Source: Sambucus nigra (taxonomy: Eukaryota; Streptophyta; Magnoliopsida; Dipsacales; Adoxaceae). From it: a DNA stretch of 64,000 nt. A model generated the notes under the pieces. The model did no database searches. It saw only the letters and a program-made list of their open reading frames with translations, and had not been told where the DNA came from. Below are positions 1 through 10,948 of this stretch, piece by piece (the stretch's first letter is position 1; each line of letters opens with the position of its first letter). The DNA lies in NCBI GenBank assembly GCA_949130495.1, contig OX422215.1:8905302-8969301 (forward strand), written 5' to 3'. Made by a program: the position numbers and the translations under genes.

Positions 1-838
1 AAGACAGCCTTCATTACTGACAAGGGGACGTACTGTTACAAGGTGATGCCCTTTGGTCTCAAAAATGCGGGGGCAACGTATCAACGTTTTGTCAATAAGA
101 TGTTCGAGGAGCAAATAGGTAAGACCATGGAGGTGTATGTGGACGATATGCTAACGAAGAGCCTGAAAGCATGTACTCACGTAGCGGACCTTGAGAAGAC
201 CTTTGATGTCATGGACTCATACAGAATGAAGCTCAACCCAGCGAAGTGTGTCTTTGGGGTAGGAGCCGAGAAGTTCCTGGGGTTCATCGTTAATCAGAGG
301 GGGATTGAAGCAAACCCGGAGAAAATCAAGGCATTACTCAACATGAAGACTCCTAGGAGTATCAAGGATGTTCAGAGACTTACTAGAAGGGTGGCGGCCC
401 TTAACAGGTTTGTTTCCAGAGCCACGGACAAGTGTCTTCCGTTCTTTAAAGTTCTGAGAAAGGCCTTCCAGTGGGACGAAGAGTGTGAAAAAGCCTTTGA
501 TCAACTCAAGTCCTACTTGGGGTCTCCCTTGCTGCTATCCCGGCCCATCGCGGGGGAGAGGTTGTTTGTGTATCTGGCAGTCTCTGAGTCAGCCATTAGC
601 GCGGTCATCATACGAGAAGAGGATGGGGTTCAGAGACCTGTGTACTTCAACAGTAAGGCCCTTCAAGGGTCTGAACAAAACTATCCCCGTATGGAGAAGT
701 TGACTTATGCCCTGATACATGCCTCAAGGAAGATGAAGCCTTACTTTCAAGCTCACTCCATGATAGTCCTCACCGACTCACCACTACGGCAGGTTCTGCA
801 CAAGCCTGAGAAGTCCAGAAGATTGCACAAGGAGAGTA
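1..838 (+). pseudogene. Element A reverse transcriptase and RNase H (partial, frameshifted)
   Basis: The frame is open from base 1, so the start lies outside the window. The RT shows the catalytic YVDD box at 136-147 and the MPFGLKNAG motif just before it, then the connection region. The first RNase H begins near 480 and shows the alanine-rich DALKNY-like and LTD segments near 770. The normal frame is lost at about 825-838, where sequence corresponding to roughly six codons is missing and the reading frame shifts; the expected continuation resumes at 841 in another frame. The family role is to copy element RNA into DNA in cytoplasmic particles. With the frameshift this copy cannot make a full polyprotein. 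Confidence 0.85.
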
Positions 839-840
839 TG

Positions 841-1613
841 ATCTTACCTACCAGCCCAGGACAGCCATCAAGGGACAGGCCCTGGCAGACTTTGTCGCAG
901 AGTTCACTTGGGAAGAGGCCGAGACAGAGAGGGGCTTGGATGGCGGCGAAGAGACGAACCGAAGTAACTTCCAAGATTCAGAAGAGACTGCCCCGTACGT
1001 CTTCCGAGGACGAGAAGAGGTTGCTCCAGACAAGGCTCGAAGCATAGTAGAAGAGAATGAGGAGGATCGATACCTCTTCGAAAAGGGGGTTATGAGAGAA
1101 GGGGTCTCATCAGATGCAGACGTATGGAGCCTCTTCGTTGATGGCTCTTCCTGTGACAGTGGAAGCGGCACGGGGCTAATACTCTCGGCCCCAGATGGCG
1201 CCAACATTGAATACGCCTTAAGATTCAACTTTCAAGCCTCAAATAACGAGTCGGAGTATGAGGCCATGATAGCATGTCTCTTATTGGCAATAACTCTTCG
1301 AGTAAAGCGACTCCTGCTTCATAGTGATTCGAGATTGGTTGTCAATCAAGTGCTGGGAGTATACGAGGCCAAGGACGAAAGGATGGCCAAGTACTTAAAG
1401 AAGGTAAGAGGTTTGCTAGAGTATTTTGAAGAGGCCAAACTGAAGAGAGTGCCTAGGCTGAGCAACAATCACGCCGATGCATTGGCAAGGCTGGCCTCGG
1501 CGATGAAGACAGATTTGGGAAGGACCATCCCAATCGGAGTCTTAGGAAAATCAAGCATCGAGGAGGATGAGGTACGTAGCCCTTGTCACAATGTGAACCT
1601 AGGAGACTCTTGA
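841..1613 (+). pseudogene. Element A second (additional) RNase H domain
   Basis: After the frameshift the reading frame continues with the linker that ends the first RNase H. It then enters a second RNase H-like domain at about 1125-1510. Visible motifs are LFVDGSS (first Asp), the NNESEYEA segment (Glu), LLLHSDS (second Asp) and a C-terminal HADALARLAS. Two RNase H domains in series is known of the Tat lineage and is the main reason for the lineage call. An in-frame TGA at 1611-1613 separates it from the integrase, which stays in the same frame. The stop replaces a codon that is usually Trp, consistent with G-to-A change. Confidence 0.85.
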
Positions 1614-2831
1614 ATTGACCCGCTTGTCAGATACCTAAGAGAGGGGGAGCTACCTGAGTCCAAGCTGGAAAGAAGAAAATTGAGATACAGGGCGGCCAAG
1701 TTCTCATTGGTAGGAGACGTCTTGTATAAAAAGGGGTTTCTCTTGCCCCTCCTCAGATGTGTGCATCCCATGGAGGTACCCCGGATCTTACAGGAGGTTC
1801 ATGAAGGCTCTTGCTCTAGCCACATAGGGGGAAGGTCCTTAGCTAAGAGGATCGTCACTCAGGGATACTGGTGGCTTACCTTGTCTAAGGACGCTGTTGA
1901 CTATGTGAAGAGGTGTGACAAATGTCAGAGGTTCTCCGCTATCCCTCATCAACCCCATCAGCCTATGACATCAATCTCTTCTCCATGGCCGTTTACGGTG
2001 TGGGGAATTGACTTAGTAGGACCTCTACCAAGAGCAGTCAACAACTATAGATTCTTGATAGTTGCCATTGACTAATTTTTAAAGTGAGTAGATGCAGAAC
2101 CAATGATAACAATTACAGAGCAGAAGACCTTTCAGTTCATCTGGAAGAACATCATATGTAGGTATGGCCTCCCAAACACGCTCATCTCGAATAATGGGAC
2201 CCAGTTCAAGAACTCCTCCTTAGAGAAGTATTGCCAAAGTGTGGGGATTAAACAATTCTTCTCATCCCCTGGTCGACCTCAGACAAATGGCCAGACCGAG
2301 GTCACGAATAGGACTATCTTGGATGGAATCAAGAAGAGATTAGAAGACGCGAAGGGGGGATGGATAGAAGAGGTCTATGCTGTGCTGTGGGCTTACAGGA
2401 CCACAGCAAGGACACCCACAGGAGAAACCCCATTCATGCTGGCACATGGTTCAGAAGCCGTCATACCAACGGAAGTAGGCCTACCAACTCATCGGATTCA
2501 GACCTACGATCCTGACAGCAATGGGGAAAGGAGGAGGTTAGACCCGGATCTTATTGAAGAGAGAAGAGAAGACGCAGAGGTCAGAAAAGCAGCCTATCAG
2601 CAGAGGGCGATAAGATTCTACAACCAAAGGGTGAAGTCAAGACCCATTGCAGTGGGAGACCTAGTGCTAAAGAAGACCCTACAGAAGACAAACAAGATAC
2701 ACCCGAACTGGCATGGCCCCTACAAAGTAACGGAAGAGGTTGTGCCTGGCACTTATAGGCTAGAAAACCTAGAGGGAGAACCTTTCACCAACCCGTGGAA
2801 TGCTGACCACCTGAAGAGATATTTCATATGA
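1614..2831 (+). pseudogene. Element A integrase (stops and active-site change)
   Basis: The zinc-binding H-H-C-C region is at about 1795-1935 (HEGSCSSH, then CDKCQRF). The catalytic core follows with WGID carrying the first Asp. Two in-frame stops, TAA at 2073 and TGA at 2085, sit four codons apart in a normally conserved stretch. The second catalytic position reads SNNGTQ where the family has SDNGTQ, so Asp has become Asn. The third acidic residue (Glu, in NGQTEV) is kept. The C-terminal part runs to 2831 and ends normally, with the beta-barrel region GDLVLKK and no recognisable chromodomain. The integrase is therefore inactive twice over: interrupted and missing a metal ligand. Confidence 0.87.
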
Positions 2832-2940
2832 TGTTGCATAGGATTTGTAATTTGTAAATATACCATCTTATTGGGAAGAGGTTATTAATAAAGATCAGTT
2901 TCCGTGACAAGCTCTTGTTCCATTCTCAGATCAGAGATAT

Positions 2941-3972
2941 TTATTATGAGGCTAACCTCTTAGGTGATGACCTCAGACCCTCATAACATCACTCGGTGGT
3001 GACGAGGTCTGAGCTCAGACACCTTGGTTAGATCACCTCAGACCCTTAACATCATTAATTTGGTGACATTTATTATGAGGCTAACCTCTTAGGTGATGAC
3101 CTCAGACCCTCATAACATCACTCGGTGGTGACGAGGTCTGAGCTCAGACACCTTGGTTAGATCACCTCAGACCCTTAACATCATTAATTTGGTGACATTT
3201 ATTATGAGGCTAACCTTTTAGGTGATGACCTCAGACCCTCATAACATCACTCGGTGGTGACGAGGTCTGAGCTCAGACACCTTGGTTAGATCACCTCAGA
3301 CCCTTAACATCATTAATTCGGTGACATTTATTATGAGGCTAACCTCTTAGGTGATGACCTCAGACTCTCATAACATCACTCGGTGGTGACGAGGTTTGAG
3401 CTCAGACACCTTGGTTAGATCACCTCAGACCCTTAACATCATTAATTTGGTGACATTTATTATGAGGCTAACCTCTTAGGTGATGACCTCAGACCCTCAT
3501 AACATCACTCGGTGGTGACGAGGTCTGAGCCCAGACACCTTGGTTAGATCACCTCAGACCCTTAACATCATTAATTTGGTGACATTTATTATGAGGCTAA
3601 CCTCTTAGGTGATGACCTCAGACCCTCATAACATCACTCGGTGGTGACGAGGTCTGAGCTCAGACACCTTGGTTAGATCACCTCAGACCCTTAACATCAT
3701 TAATTTGGTGACATTTATTATAAGGCTAACCTCTTAGGTGATGACCTCAAACCCTCATAACATCACTCGGTGGTGACGAGGTCTGAGCTCAGACACCTTG
3801 GTTAGATCACCTCAGACCCTTAACATCATTAGTTTGGTGACATTTATTATGAGGCTAACCTCTTAGGTGATGACCTCAGACCCTCATAACATCACTCGGT
3901 GGTAAAAAGGTCTGAGCTCAGACACCTTGGTTAGATCACCTCAGACTCCTAACATCACTAATTTGGTGTTGG
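2941..3972. repeat. Tandem array, eight copies of a 129-bp unit
   Basis: The anchor TTATTATGAG recurs at 2941, 3070, 3199, 3328, 3457, 3586, 3715 and 3844, a constant 129-bp spacing. Copies differ by only a few substitutions. The last copy is more diverged, with GGTAAAAAGG in place of GGTGACGAGG, and the array fades after 3972. Each unit holds a 14-bp perfect palindrome, GTCTGAGCTCAGAC (changed in one copy), and several CCTCAGACC / GAGGTCTGA inverted words. Tandem arrays between pol and the 3' LTR are known in Tat-lineage elements; their role is not established. Confidence 0.95.
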
Positions 3973-4162
3973 TTATGAGAACAACATATTAGGTAATGAC
4001 TTCAGAGCTTAATAGCATTCAGAGGCATTCGGATATAAAAATAAAAGAAGAGATTGGCATTCAGCAAAAAGAAGAGATTACATAACATTCAGAGGTGTTA
4101 CAAATTACAAGTTCAGTTACAAGCTAAAAATTACAAGCTACAAAATACAAATTTGTTTTAAG
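3973..4162. other. Spacer between tandem array and antisense ORF
   Basis: A degenerate remnant of the 129-bp unit continues to about 4020. It is followed by A-rich sequence with short repeats (AAGAAGAGATTA, CATTCAGAGG, TTACAAGCTA). On the minus strand this would be the 3' untranslated region of the antisense gene. I see no polyadenylation signal I would defend. Confidence 0.5.
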
Positions 4163-6542
4163 TTAAAGGTCTGAGGGGGGAGCATTGACAGTCTCGGCTG
4201 GGTTGACCTGTTCAGCCTTGGTCACCTCAGCCACATCATCAACAGGGTCAGTCCCTCCAAGATTAGTCCCTCCCAGAGTAGCAGTATCACCAGGGGCAGC
4301 AGCCTCGTCTTCTACTTCTTGCAGTGCCTGGGCAAACTGAGGGTCGGCAAAGCCGAGGCCCACAAAGTCAGAGGCCTTTATAGTGCCAACCTCCTTCTCT
4401 CTGACCTCGGCCCATTTGGTAGTGGCTTTGATACCTCTTTCGAGGTATTCAAAATCAAAACCTACGAACTCCTCAGAGACTTTGTAGTCAGAAATTATTC
4501 TCTCTGAGGCATCTGTAAGGGCAGCCTTCACAGCCGCGTTGACCTTTCGCTGCAGAGCATCATCCTTATCCTTCAGGGCCTTGGCGTGGCTTTGGACGAG
4601 TGCAGAGATATCTTTTTCCAAACCCTGGGCCTTATTTTCAGAGTTCTGGGCCTTATTCTCGGCATTCTGTAACTCTGACCTCAGACGGTCAACCTCGGTC
4701 TTCAGGGCGCTCTCGACCTTCTCAACCTCCTGCCCCTTCTGAATGAGAGGCAATTTCCTCATGGCCCAGTTAGATAGCTGGGACATGGCAGTCCCACCCT
4801 GGACGGCTCTGTGGAGGCCGAACTCAACCATCATTGAGGTGTCCATAGCCCTATAAAAATGCTTGTCGGCCTCGGTCATCATGTTGGCAAGTGCGTCCAT
4901 GGCTTGTCTGCTGTGGCCGACCACACTATCGGTAAGTTTCAGCTGGTCCAGACGAGCCGACAGGGTGTCGGCTGAGATGGGGATCGCAGCGTCTGAGGTC
5001 TTCTTTTGCCTTGAAGTCAGCCTCTGATCCTCAGAGGCCGGGACCTCAGGGGCCCTCTTCTTGGATTTGGATGTTGAGGGAGCTGGAGGAGGAGCGTTCA
5101 AACCAGTCTTCTTTGCAAGTCTGGCCAAACTCGGAGCTGCCATCTCCCACAATTCGTCTGGGACACCTGGTGGTCTCTCTGCAAAAGTGAAAAGATAAGA
5201 GTTAGAAATTAAACATGAATGATCAGGAGTTAGACTTGAAACAAAAAGGAAAATCCTTACCAAAGTCAACAAGGGGACCTCCACCTAGGCTCGTACCCGA
5301 GAGATACTGGGGGGTCAGCAGATGTTCGAATTTGACAAACAGACCGTGTGCCCCTTGGTCTTGCAGGGCCTTCACCTTTTTGATATTTTGAAGACTTAGG
5401 CCAGGATCGGCCCTGGCATACATGGTGAGTTTACCCCATCTGAGGGGTATCCTCGGCTCAAAAGTGGAAGAGGGAACAGATTAGCCAAATTCCCATGGCC
5501 CTGAGGCGAAAAAATACCGGGGCTTCCAATTGTGATTCGAGGTCTGAGTGACCTGAAGCATCTTCTTCTCAGGCCTCCGAGCCACGAAGTGATAGTAGCT
5601 CGGATGGTTTTTGGCCGAGGTAGGGACGTAACAACCAGCAAAGACCTGAACTGGGAGGTCAGAGTGGTGGACTGCCCTCCACAAGATAATGGATCCAATA
5701 ATGACTCTCCAAGCATTGGGAGAGAGCTGCAAGGGGGCCAAATTGATAAAGGAAAGAATGGACCTGATGACGGGATGAATGGGTAGACGAAACCCTAACT
5801 TAAACATCTGCTCGTACAAGCAGATTTCTCAATCTCGGCCGTGGTAGGCCCTCTCTTCCCTCAGAGGTCTCCTTAATTTGATTGAGGGACTGATGGAGTA
5901 TAAGTATCTGAAGTGCAATAGATCCACCTCAGTGACTGTGCTCTCGTACTCGGTCGCCTCAGAGACGTCAACATCACTTTCAGCATCCTCATCATCGTCG
6001 TCAAGCTCAACGTCGGCTGGAGCAGACGTAGACGGGTGACCAGGGAACCTCTGAGAAAACTCGGCCCCAGTAACGGCTGACAGAGGGATGGCATATAGAA
6101 TGGGTGGCACATCCACACTTGGCTCAACAAGTTCAACCTCTGAAGAAGAATCTGAGGTACTTGTGCCATTTTGGGACGAAGCGCGGCTGGAGACCTCGGC
6201 CTGGTCAGGGTCCTGACCAGTCTGAGGTGTGAAGTCCATGGCTTCTTGGAAAGAGTCCACAAACATGGGGCCTGAGGTGGAAGACTCAGATTCAGACATC
6301 GGCAATGGGTTGGCAGAGACGTCTGTCTAATAAAAATTCTCAGGAGAATCAGGATATACCACCTTGAGAGGTGGGGGAAAGAGGGGTCTGACAGGAAACT
6401 CATGTGACCTACGAGCTTCTTCCTCAACTCTCTCTATTTGCCTAATATTTTCTAAAGTTTTCTCTCTAAGAGAAGAGAAGTCCTCAAGAAGCTGGTACAG
6501 GGGTCTGAGCATCAGAGGACGACCCAAAACTTGAGACGACAC
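4163..6542 (-). pseudogene. Antisense additional ORF of element A, one intron, three in-frame stops
   Basis: Reading the minus strand from ATG at 6542, one frame runs to 5261, is joined across an 82-nt intron (5179-5260; GTAAGG donor, TTTTGCAG acceptor), and continues from 5178 to TAA at 4163-4165. The joined length is 2298 nt or 765 codons. The only interruptions are TAG (6327-6329), TGA (5829-5831) and TAA (5481-5483), all explicable by single C-to-T or G-to-A changes. The middle part (about 5480-5815) resembles the plant family annotated as putative gypsy-type transposon protein (PF04195): GFRLPIHP, then LSPNAWR. An acidic Ser-rich stretch lies before it; a lysine-rich stretch and a probable coiled coil (NAENKAQNSENKAQ) lie after it. 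Antisense ORFs are known in Retand-like elements; the function is unknown. Confidence 0.82.
5179..5260 (-). other. Intron in the antisense ORF of element A
   Basis: Minus-strand donor G|GTAAGG at 5260 and acceptor TTTTGCAG| ending at 5179. The 82-nt interval is T-rich, as plant introns are. Splicing joins codon phase 1 to phase 1 and keeps the frame that runs through both flanking exons. Unspliced, the frame meets a TGA soon after the donor. Confidence 0.75.
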
Positions 6543-7105
6543 TAAACTTAGGATAACTTCCTAAGCTACAAACACGATTGACTTATAAAAGGGAGGGGTT
6601 TGAGGATCAAACTTAGAAGTTTTCAAGAAAACCTAGTTCGCCTGAGTTAATGGAGCTCGTCGAAAAACTCAAAGAACCACCAGAAAACCCAAAAACTCGC
6701 CGGAAAATTCAAACCAAATGCCAAAGACAACGGAAATGGAAAGGGAGAAGTACCTGAAGATGAATTGATGGATGAAACCAAGAGAATTCGTAAGAAAACT
6801 ACAGGAAACCTTCTGCAAAAGAGCGCTGGATTGAAGAAAGCTTTGGAGAGAAATTCGCAAGAACTGTGCGCGAGAGAAAGAAATGAGGAAGAAGAAAGAG
6901 AAAAGAAGGGATTTAACCCTTAAATACTTGGGCACACTTCCCAAGGCCCATCATTGCCTTGGGAAACCCAAGGGACAACTGACAGCACACGCAAGCCAAG
7001 TGGGCACGCCTTAGCCTGGGACAGGTGTCACGCAGGTATTAGCCTTGGGATGGACAGGCCTCAGAGGTGAGACAATCCCCAAGCCACTTGCTCTCGCATA
7101 TGACT
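6543..7105. other. Untranslated region between antisense ORF and 3' LTR of element A
   Basis: No convincing coding sequence. On the minus strand this is the 5' flank of the antisense gene; a TTTATAAG word lies about 40 nt before its ATG (near 6580), which is close for a TATA box. Toward the LTR the sequence holds repeated CCTTGGGA / AAGGCCCA words. A 91-codon minus-strand frame (6669-6944) is hydrophobic low-complexity and I do not call it a gene. Confidence 0.45.
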
Positions 7106-7119
7106 AAGGGCTGGGGGGG
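7106..7119 (+). other. Polypurine tract of element A
   Basis: AAGGGCTGGGGGGG lies immediately before the TGAT start of the LTR. This is the expected position of the plus-strand DNA primer in an LTR element. It is interrupted by CT. Confidence 0.65.
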
Positions 7120-8112
7120 TGATTGATATGCCCAAGTATAACCTCGGCCCAGGGATACCTACCTCAGCCGAGATGATGGCCGAGACATTGATCGACCCTA
7201 TGAAGGCCAGGGGCTCACGATATCATCCCTCGGCCAGACCTACCTCGGCCCAGGCCGACACTACCATATACACTTCCAGACACTACGCGCATCGCAGGCA
7301 TCAACAGCATCCTCATGTACCTGGGTATGGCAACCTCGGCCAATAGCAGGCCGAGGTGACAAGGAGCCCTGATCACCTTCAACATGGAACTAGCCCTACC
7401 TCGGCTTGGGCCGAGATGACCAGAAGCATTAATAATCATCGGCATGCTATATGTCCAACCTCGGCTCGGGCCAACCCCAGCATATGTCTCGGCTGAGATC
7501 GGGCCGAGACCCCTTATGACACGTTCGGATTGGTCAAAGAACACACCTTTACAGCTCGGCCTCTCTTAGGCCGAGGTCGTCCACCAACCTAGTAGCCAAG
7601 CATCTGTTGAACACTTTGGATAAGGACACATGGGCATAAATCAGTTGTAACAAGATTATTCTCCACATGTGGGGAGAATATTTCATCATCATTACTTATA
7701 TGTGTCAGTGACAGATGGCACTCCCCCATTGGTGAGGCTACTACACACATGCACATTACATGCATGGGGGGTACATCACACCCCTAGGCACTATATATAG
7801 GGATCATCCCCTGCCTTGTAAAGGGATCCAGTTATTAAAACCCTAGCTAAAACTCTGTCTAAATATACAGTAGAGAGAGAGAGAGAGCTTGAGAGGTTGT
7901 ATCCATGGCCATTAGTGCCTTCTTTCAGTGATATTACTCACACACTCACAGTGGACGTAGGCCAGATTGGCTAAACCACTTATATTCCGGTGTGTTACCC
8001 TCTTCTCCTCACCACCTTCTATTATCTTCTTTATATAGCTGTGCTGCCATTGTTATACTTCTATTGAGCTTGGAAACACCTTACCTGGTGGTGCTAATTC
8101 TTAGCATCATCA
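7120..8112 (+). mobile_element. 3' LTR of element A (about 993 bp)
   Basis: The LTR starts TGATTGATATG after the polypurine tract and ends ...GCATCATCA, giving 4-bp inverted termini TGAT/ATCA. The end could also be placed at 8109. The first 450 bp are filled with CCTCGGC and GCCGAGG words that pair with one another. A TATA box lies at 7792-7799, followed by ACCCTAGC-type leader sequence and a short (GA)n tract near 7875. The next five bases, GTTTA, would be the target duplication, but the other copy is outside the window. Confidence 0.8.
7792..7799 (+). promoter_or_regulatory. TATA box of element A LTR
   Basis: TATATATA in the context CACTATATATAGGG, two-thirds of the way into the LTR, as in the U3/R boundary of plant LTRs. 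Transcription would start about 30 bases downstream, near 7825. This is inferred from position and sequence only. Confidence 0.5.
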
Positions 8113-8194
8113 GTTTATATACTAACCAATAGTTTAGTATCATAAACTGTTTATATTAGATGTTATAACTTTGTTGTATTACAGATAATTCCAG

Positions 8195-9330
8195 ATGGAA
8201 CCTGGGAATGGACAACCTAGAGAAAAGGGAGTCGCTTCTCGTACAGAGAATACTGAAGTAGAGCAAAGTGTTGCTGGAAGGACTATAGAGCAAGAGCAGC
8301 CTACAGAGATGCAAATAATGGCACAGGCAATGATGAGGATGGCAGAGCAACAAGAAAGAAGTATGGCGCAAATGGCAGAACAACAGGCTAGATATCTAGA
8401 ATCAAAGACTGTGGCCAGGATTGAGAAAGAGGCAAGGAAGGAAACGAAAGATTCCATACATGAGAAGTTTTTGAAGTTGAATCCTCCAGAATATTCAGGG
8501 TCAGTTGAACCTATAGAAGCTGAGATGTGGGTCAGGGATCTAGAAACTATCTTTGCAGTTATGAAGGTTCTAGATAACCAGAAAGTGAATCTAGCTGTGT
8601 TTAAGCTCAAAGGAGAGGCGAAATATTGGTGGGAAGCCAGCAACCATTTGGTGTCCAGGATGGAAGGTACTGATGTTATTACTTGGGCTGAATTTATTAA
8701 AGCTTTGTATGTTAAGTATTTCCCTAAGGTCTGAGGGAGAAGCTGAGGGAGTTTATAAAATTAACCCAAGGGAACATGTCTGTGAGTGAGTATGATGCTA
8801 TAATTTACTGCTTTGTCTAGATTTGCTACTAAGTATGTGCAGTAGGAAGAAGATAAATGTAGTAAGTTTCAAGATGGACTGATTTGGCCTATTCAAAATA
8901 GAGTGGCCACTTATGAGTTAGAAGATTATGCTTCTCTGGTAAACAAAGCCACGATAACAGAAAGGCAAATGAACTAAGGGGCGGCGAGTAGAGAGAGTTT
9001 TAAGAAGAGTAGATTCGACGCATCTCACTCTAAGGGAGGTGAGGGTGGAAGTGTTAAGATAAAACCTCATAAATTTCAGAGAGGTGGAAGAGATAGTGGT
9101 AGAGGTTTGGGGAGATTTGGTAGAGATATTAAGGGTGGAGAATCTTCTAGTCTGGTTAGGAGGTCAGGAAAGGGTGAGGCACCGACAAGAGTTGTTACAT
9201 GTTTCTTTTGTAAAGAGGAAGGGCATTATAAATCCGAGTGTACTAAACTTAAAGGAGTGGAATGCTACCATTGTCATCAAGTGAGGCATGTTAAGAAGAA
9301 TTGTCCGCAGTTGGCAGACACCCCAGCAGC
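8195..9330 (+). pseudogene. Element B gag (capsid and nucleocapsid), frameshifted
   Basis: Starts at ATG 8195 (MEPGNGQPRE). The first 179 codons include a Gln/Met-rich helical stretch and the capsid segment with EMWVRDLE and YWWE, typical of the retrotransposon gag family. The frame then breaks near 8730 and again near 8805, with stops at about 8842 (TAG) and 8977 (TAA). From about 9107 the frame is open and runs into protease. Two CCHC zinc knuckles are visible at about 9203-9300: [14 protein letters not shown] and [14 protein letters not shown], both C-x2-C-x4-H-x4-C. Gag forms the particle and binds the RNA; this copy could not make a complete one. Confidence 0.83.
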
Positions 9331-10943
9331 ACCTAGTGAAGCAGCAAGCAGAGTGTTACCTCCAGGTAGTGGAGCGAAAGGTGTTGGTAGAGGACAAGCT
9401 AGTGGTTCCAGGCCAGGTGGACGAGTCTATACGATGAAAGAAGCTCAGATTACTCCAGATGTGGTGACAGGTACACTTTCTGTTACTGATAGAAGTGCTT
9501 ATGTTTTGATTGATCCTGGTTCCACACATTCTTTTGTGTCCTATGCTGTTTTTGTATACCTGAATAGACCATGTACTCGTTTAGATGTGGGGTTGGGTAT
9601 TTATATGCCTATGGGGGATATGGTTGTAGCTGAATATGCTTTTCGTGATTGTGTTTTGAATGTGGGGTCTAGAGATACAGTTATAGATCTACTTCCATTG
9701 GATATTTCTGATTTTGATATAATTCTGGGAATGGATTGGTTATCTAAATATCATGCATCTATGGATTGTTTCTGTAAGGAAGTTGTTTTTAATATGCCTG
9801 GTGAGCCTGAATTTAAATTTGTGGGGGAAAGGAAAATTGTTCCCAGTTGCATCATTTCTGCTATTCAGACGAGGAAATTATTGAGTAAGGGTTGTGAGGG
9901 TTTTATTGCATATGTTCTTGACACTGGGAAGGGGGCTTTACAATTAGTCTATGTTCCTATTGTACGGGATTTTCCTGAAGTATTTCCTAGTGAGTTTCCA
10001 GGGTTACCTCCAGAAAGAGAAGTTGAATTTAGTATCGAATTAGCACCGGGGACAACCCCTATTTCTATGGCACCGTATAGAATGGCACCTGCTGAGTTGA
10101 AAGAACTCAAGATTCAGTTGCAAGATTTACTTGATAGGGGGTTCATACAGCCTAGTGTATCTCCATGGGGTGCGCCAGTTTTATTTGTGAAGAAGAAAGA
10201 TGGTACCATGCGTTTGTGTATTGATTATAGGCAACTGAATAAAGCTACAATTAAGAATAAATACCCTTTACCTCATATAGATGATTTGTTTGATCAGTTA
10301 TAGGGTGCTAAAGTGTTTTCAAAAATAGACTTACGATCGGGTTATCATCAGTTGAGGGTCAAGGAGAGTGATATTTCTAAAACTGCTTTTCGTCCTCGGT
10401 ATGGTAATTTTGAATTTCTGGTGATGCCTTTTGGGGTGACTAATGCTCCAGCTATATTTATGGATCGTATGAATCGGGTACTTCATCCTTTTGTTGATTC
10501 ATTTGTGATAGTTTTTATTGATGATATTCTGATTTATTCATGTGATATGGTTGAACATGAAAAGCATCTCACAACTATTTTGAATCTGTTAAAAGATAAG
10601 AAGTTGTATGCCAAGTTTAGCAAGTGTAAATTTTGGCTATCGCAAGTTGTATTTTTAGGCCATGTTGTTTCGGGAGATGGTATATGTGTTGATCCTAAAA
10701 AGGTAGAGGCTATTGTAAAATGGGAGAGGCCCAATAACGTGACTGAGGTGAGGAGTTTTCTGGGTTTAGCTGGGTATTATAGGAGGTTTATAAAGGGATT
10801 TTCTTCAATTGCCTTGCCGATGACTAAACTAACCCGGAAAGATGTTAAGTTTAAATGGAATTCTGATTGTGAAAATATTTTTGATGAATTGAAAAAGAGG
10901 TTGGTAACTGCCCATGTTCTTACTATTCCATATGGTGGAGATG
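9331..10943 (+). pseudogene. Element B protease and reverse transcriptase, interrupted
   Basis: Protease begins near 9490 with [10 protein letters not shown] (catalytic Asp; DPGS instead of DSGS is common in this group) and ends near [10 protein letters not shown] follows from about 9975: [10 protein letters not shown], the IDYRQLN fingers motif, then [11 protein letters not shown] and MPFG. The catalytic box is FIDD (10517-10528). A single TAG at 10301-10303 replaces a usual Gln codon in the LFDQL-GA context; apart from that the frame is open to the insertion of solo LTR S at 10944. Neighbours are gag upstream and the remainder of RNase H beyond 13910. Polyprotein synthesis is blocked by the stop and the insertion. 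Confidence 0.87.
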
Positions 10944-10948
10944 GTTTT
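10944..10948 (+). repeat. Target-site duplication of solo LTR S, left copy
   Basis: GTTTT immediately before TGTGACA, repeated at 13911-13915 immediately after ...ATTACA. A 5-bp duplication is the usual length for Ty3/gypsy integration. Confidence 0.85.

Larger units (their letters stand above)
1..8112 (+). mobile_element. Element A: Ty3/gypsy Tat-lineage LTR retrotransposon, 5' end outside window
   Basis: The visible parts in order are reverse transcriptase/RNase H, a second RNase H, integrase, a 129-bp tandem array, a long antisense reading frame, a polypurine tract and a 3' LTR. A second RNase H after the first, a tandem array 3' of pol and an additional ORF in antisense are known of the Tat lineage (Retand/Ogre type). 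The element lies in the 5' leader of element B: the 3' LTR ends at 8112 and B's gag starts at 8195. Its 5' LTR, gag and protease lie left of the window, so the target duplication cannot be verified. Pol is non-functional. Confidence 0.88.

Noticed and set aside
848..1228. 126-codon minus-strand open frame
   Set aside because: Shadow of the second RNase H coding region on the other strand.
2941..3972. Regularly spaced repeats suggesting a CRISPR array
   Set aside because: The whole 129-bp unit is repeated; there are no unique spacers, and the context is a plant retrotransposon.
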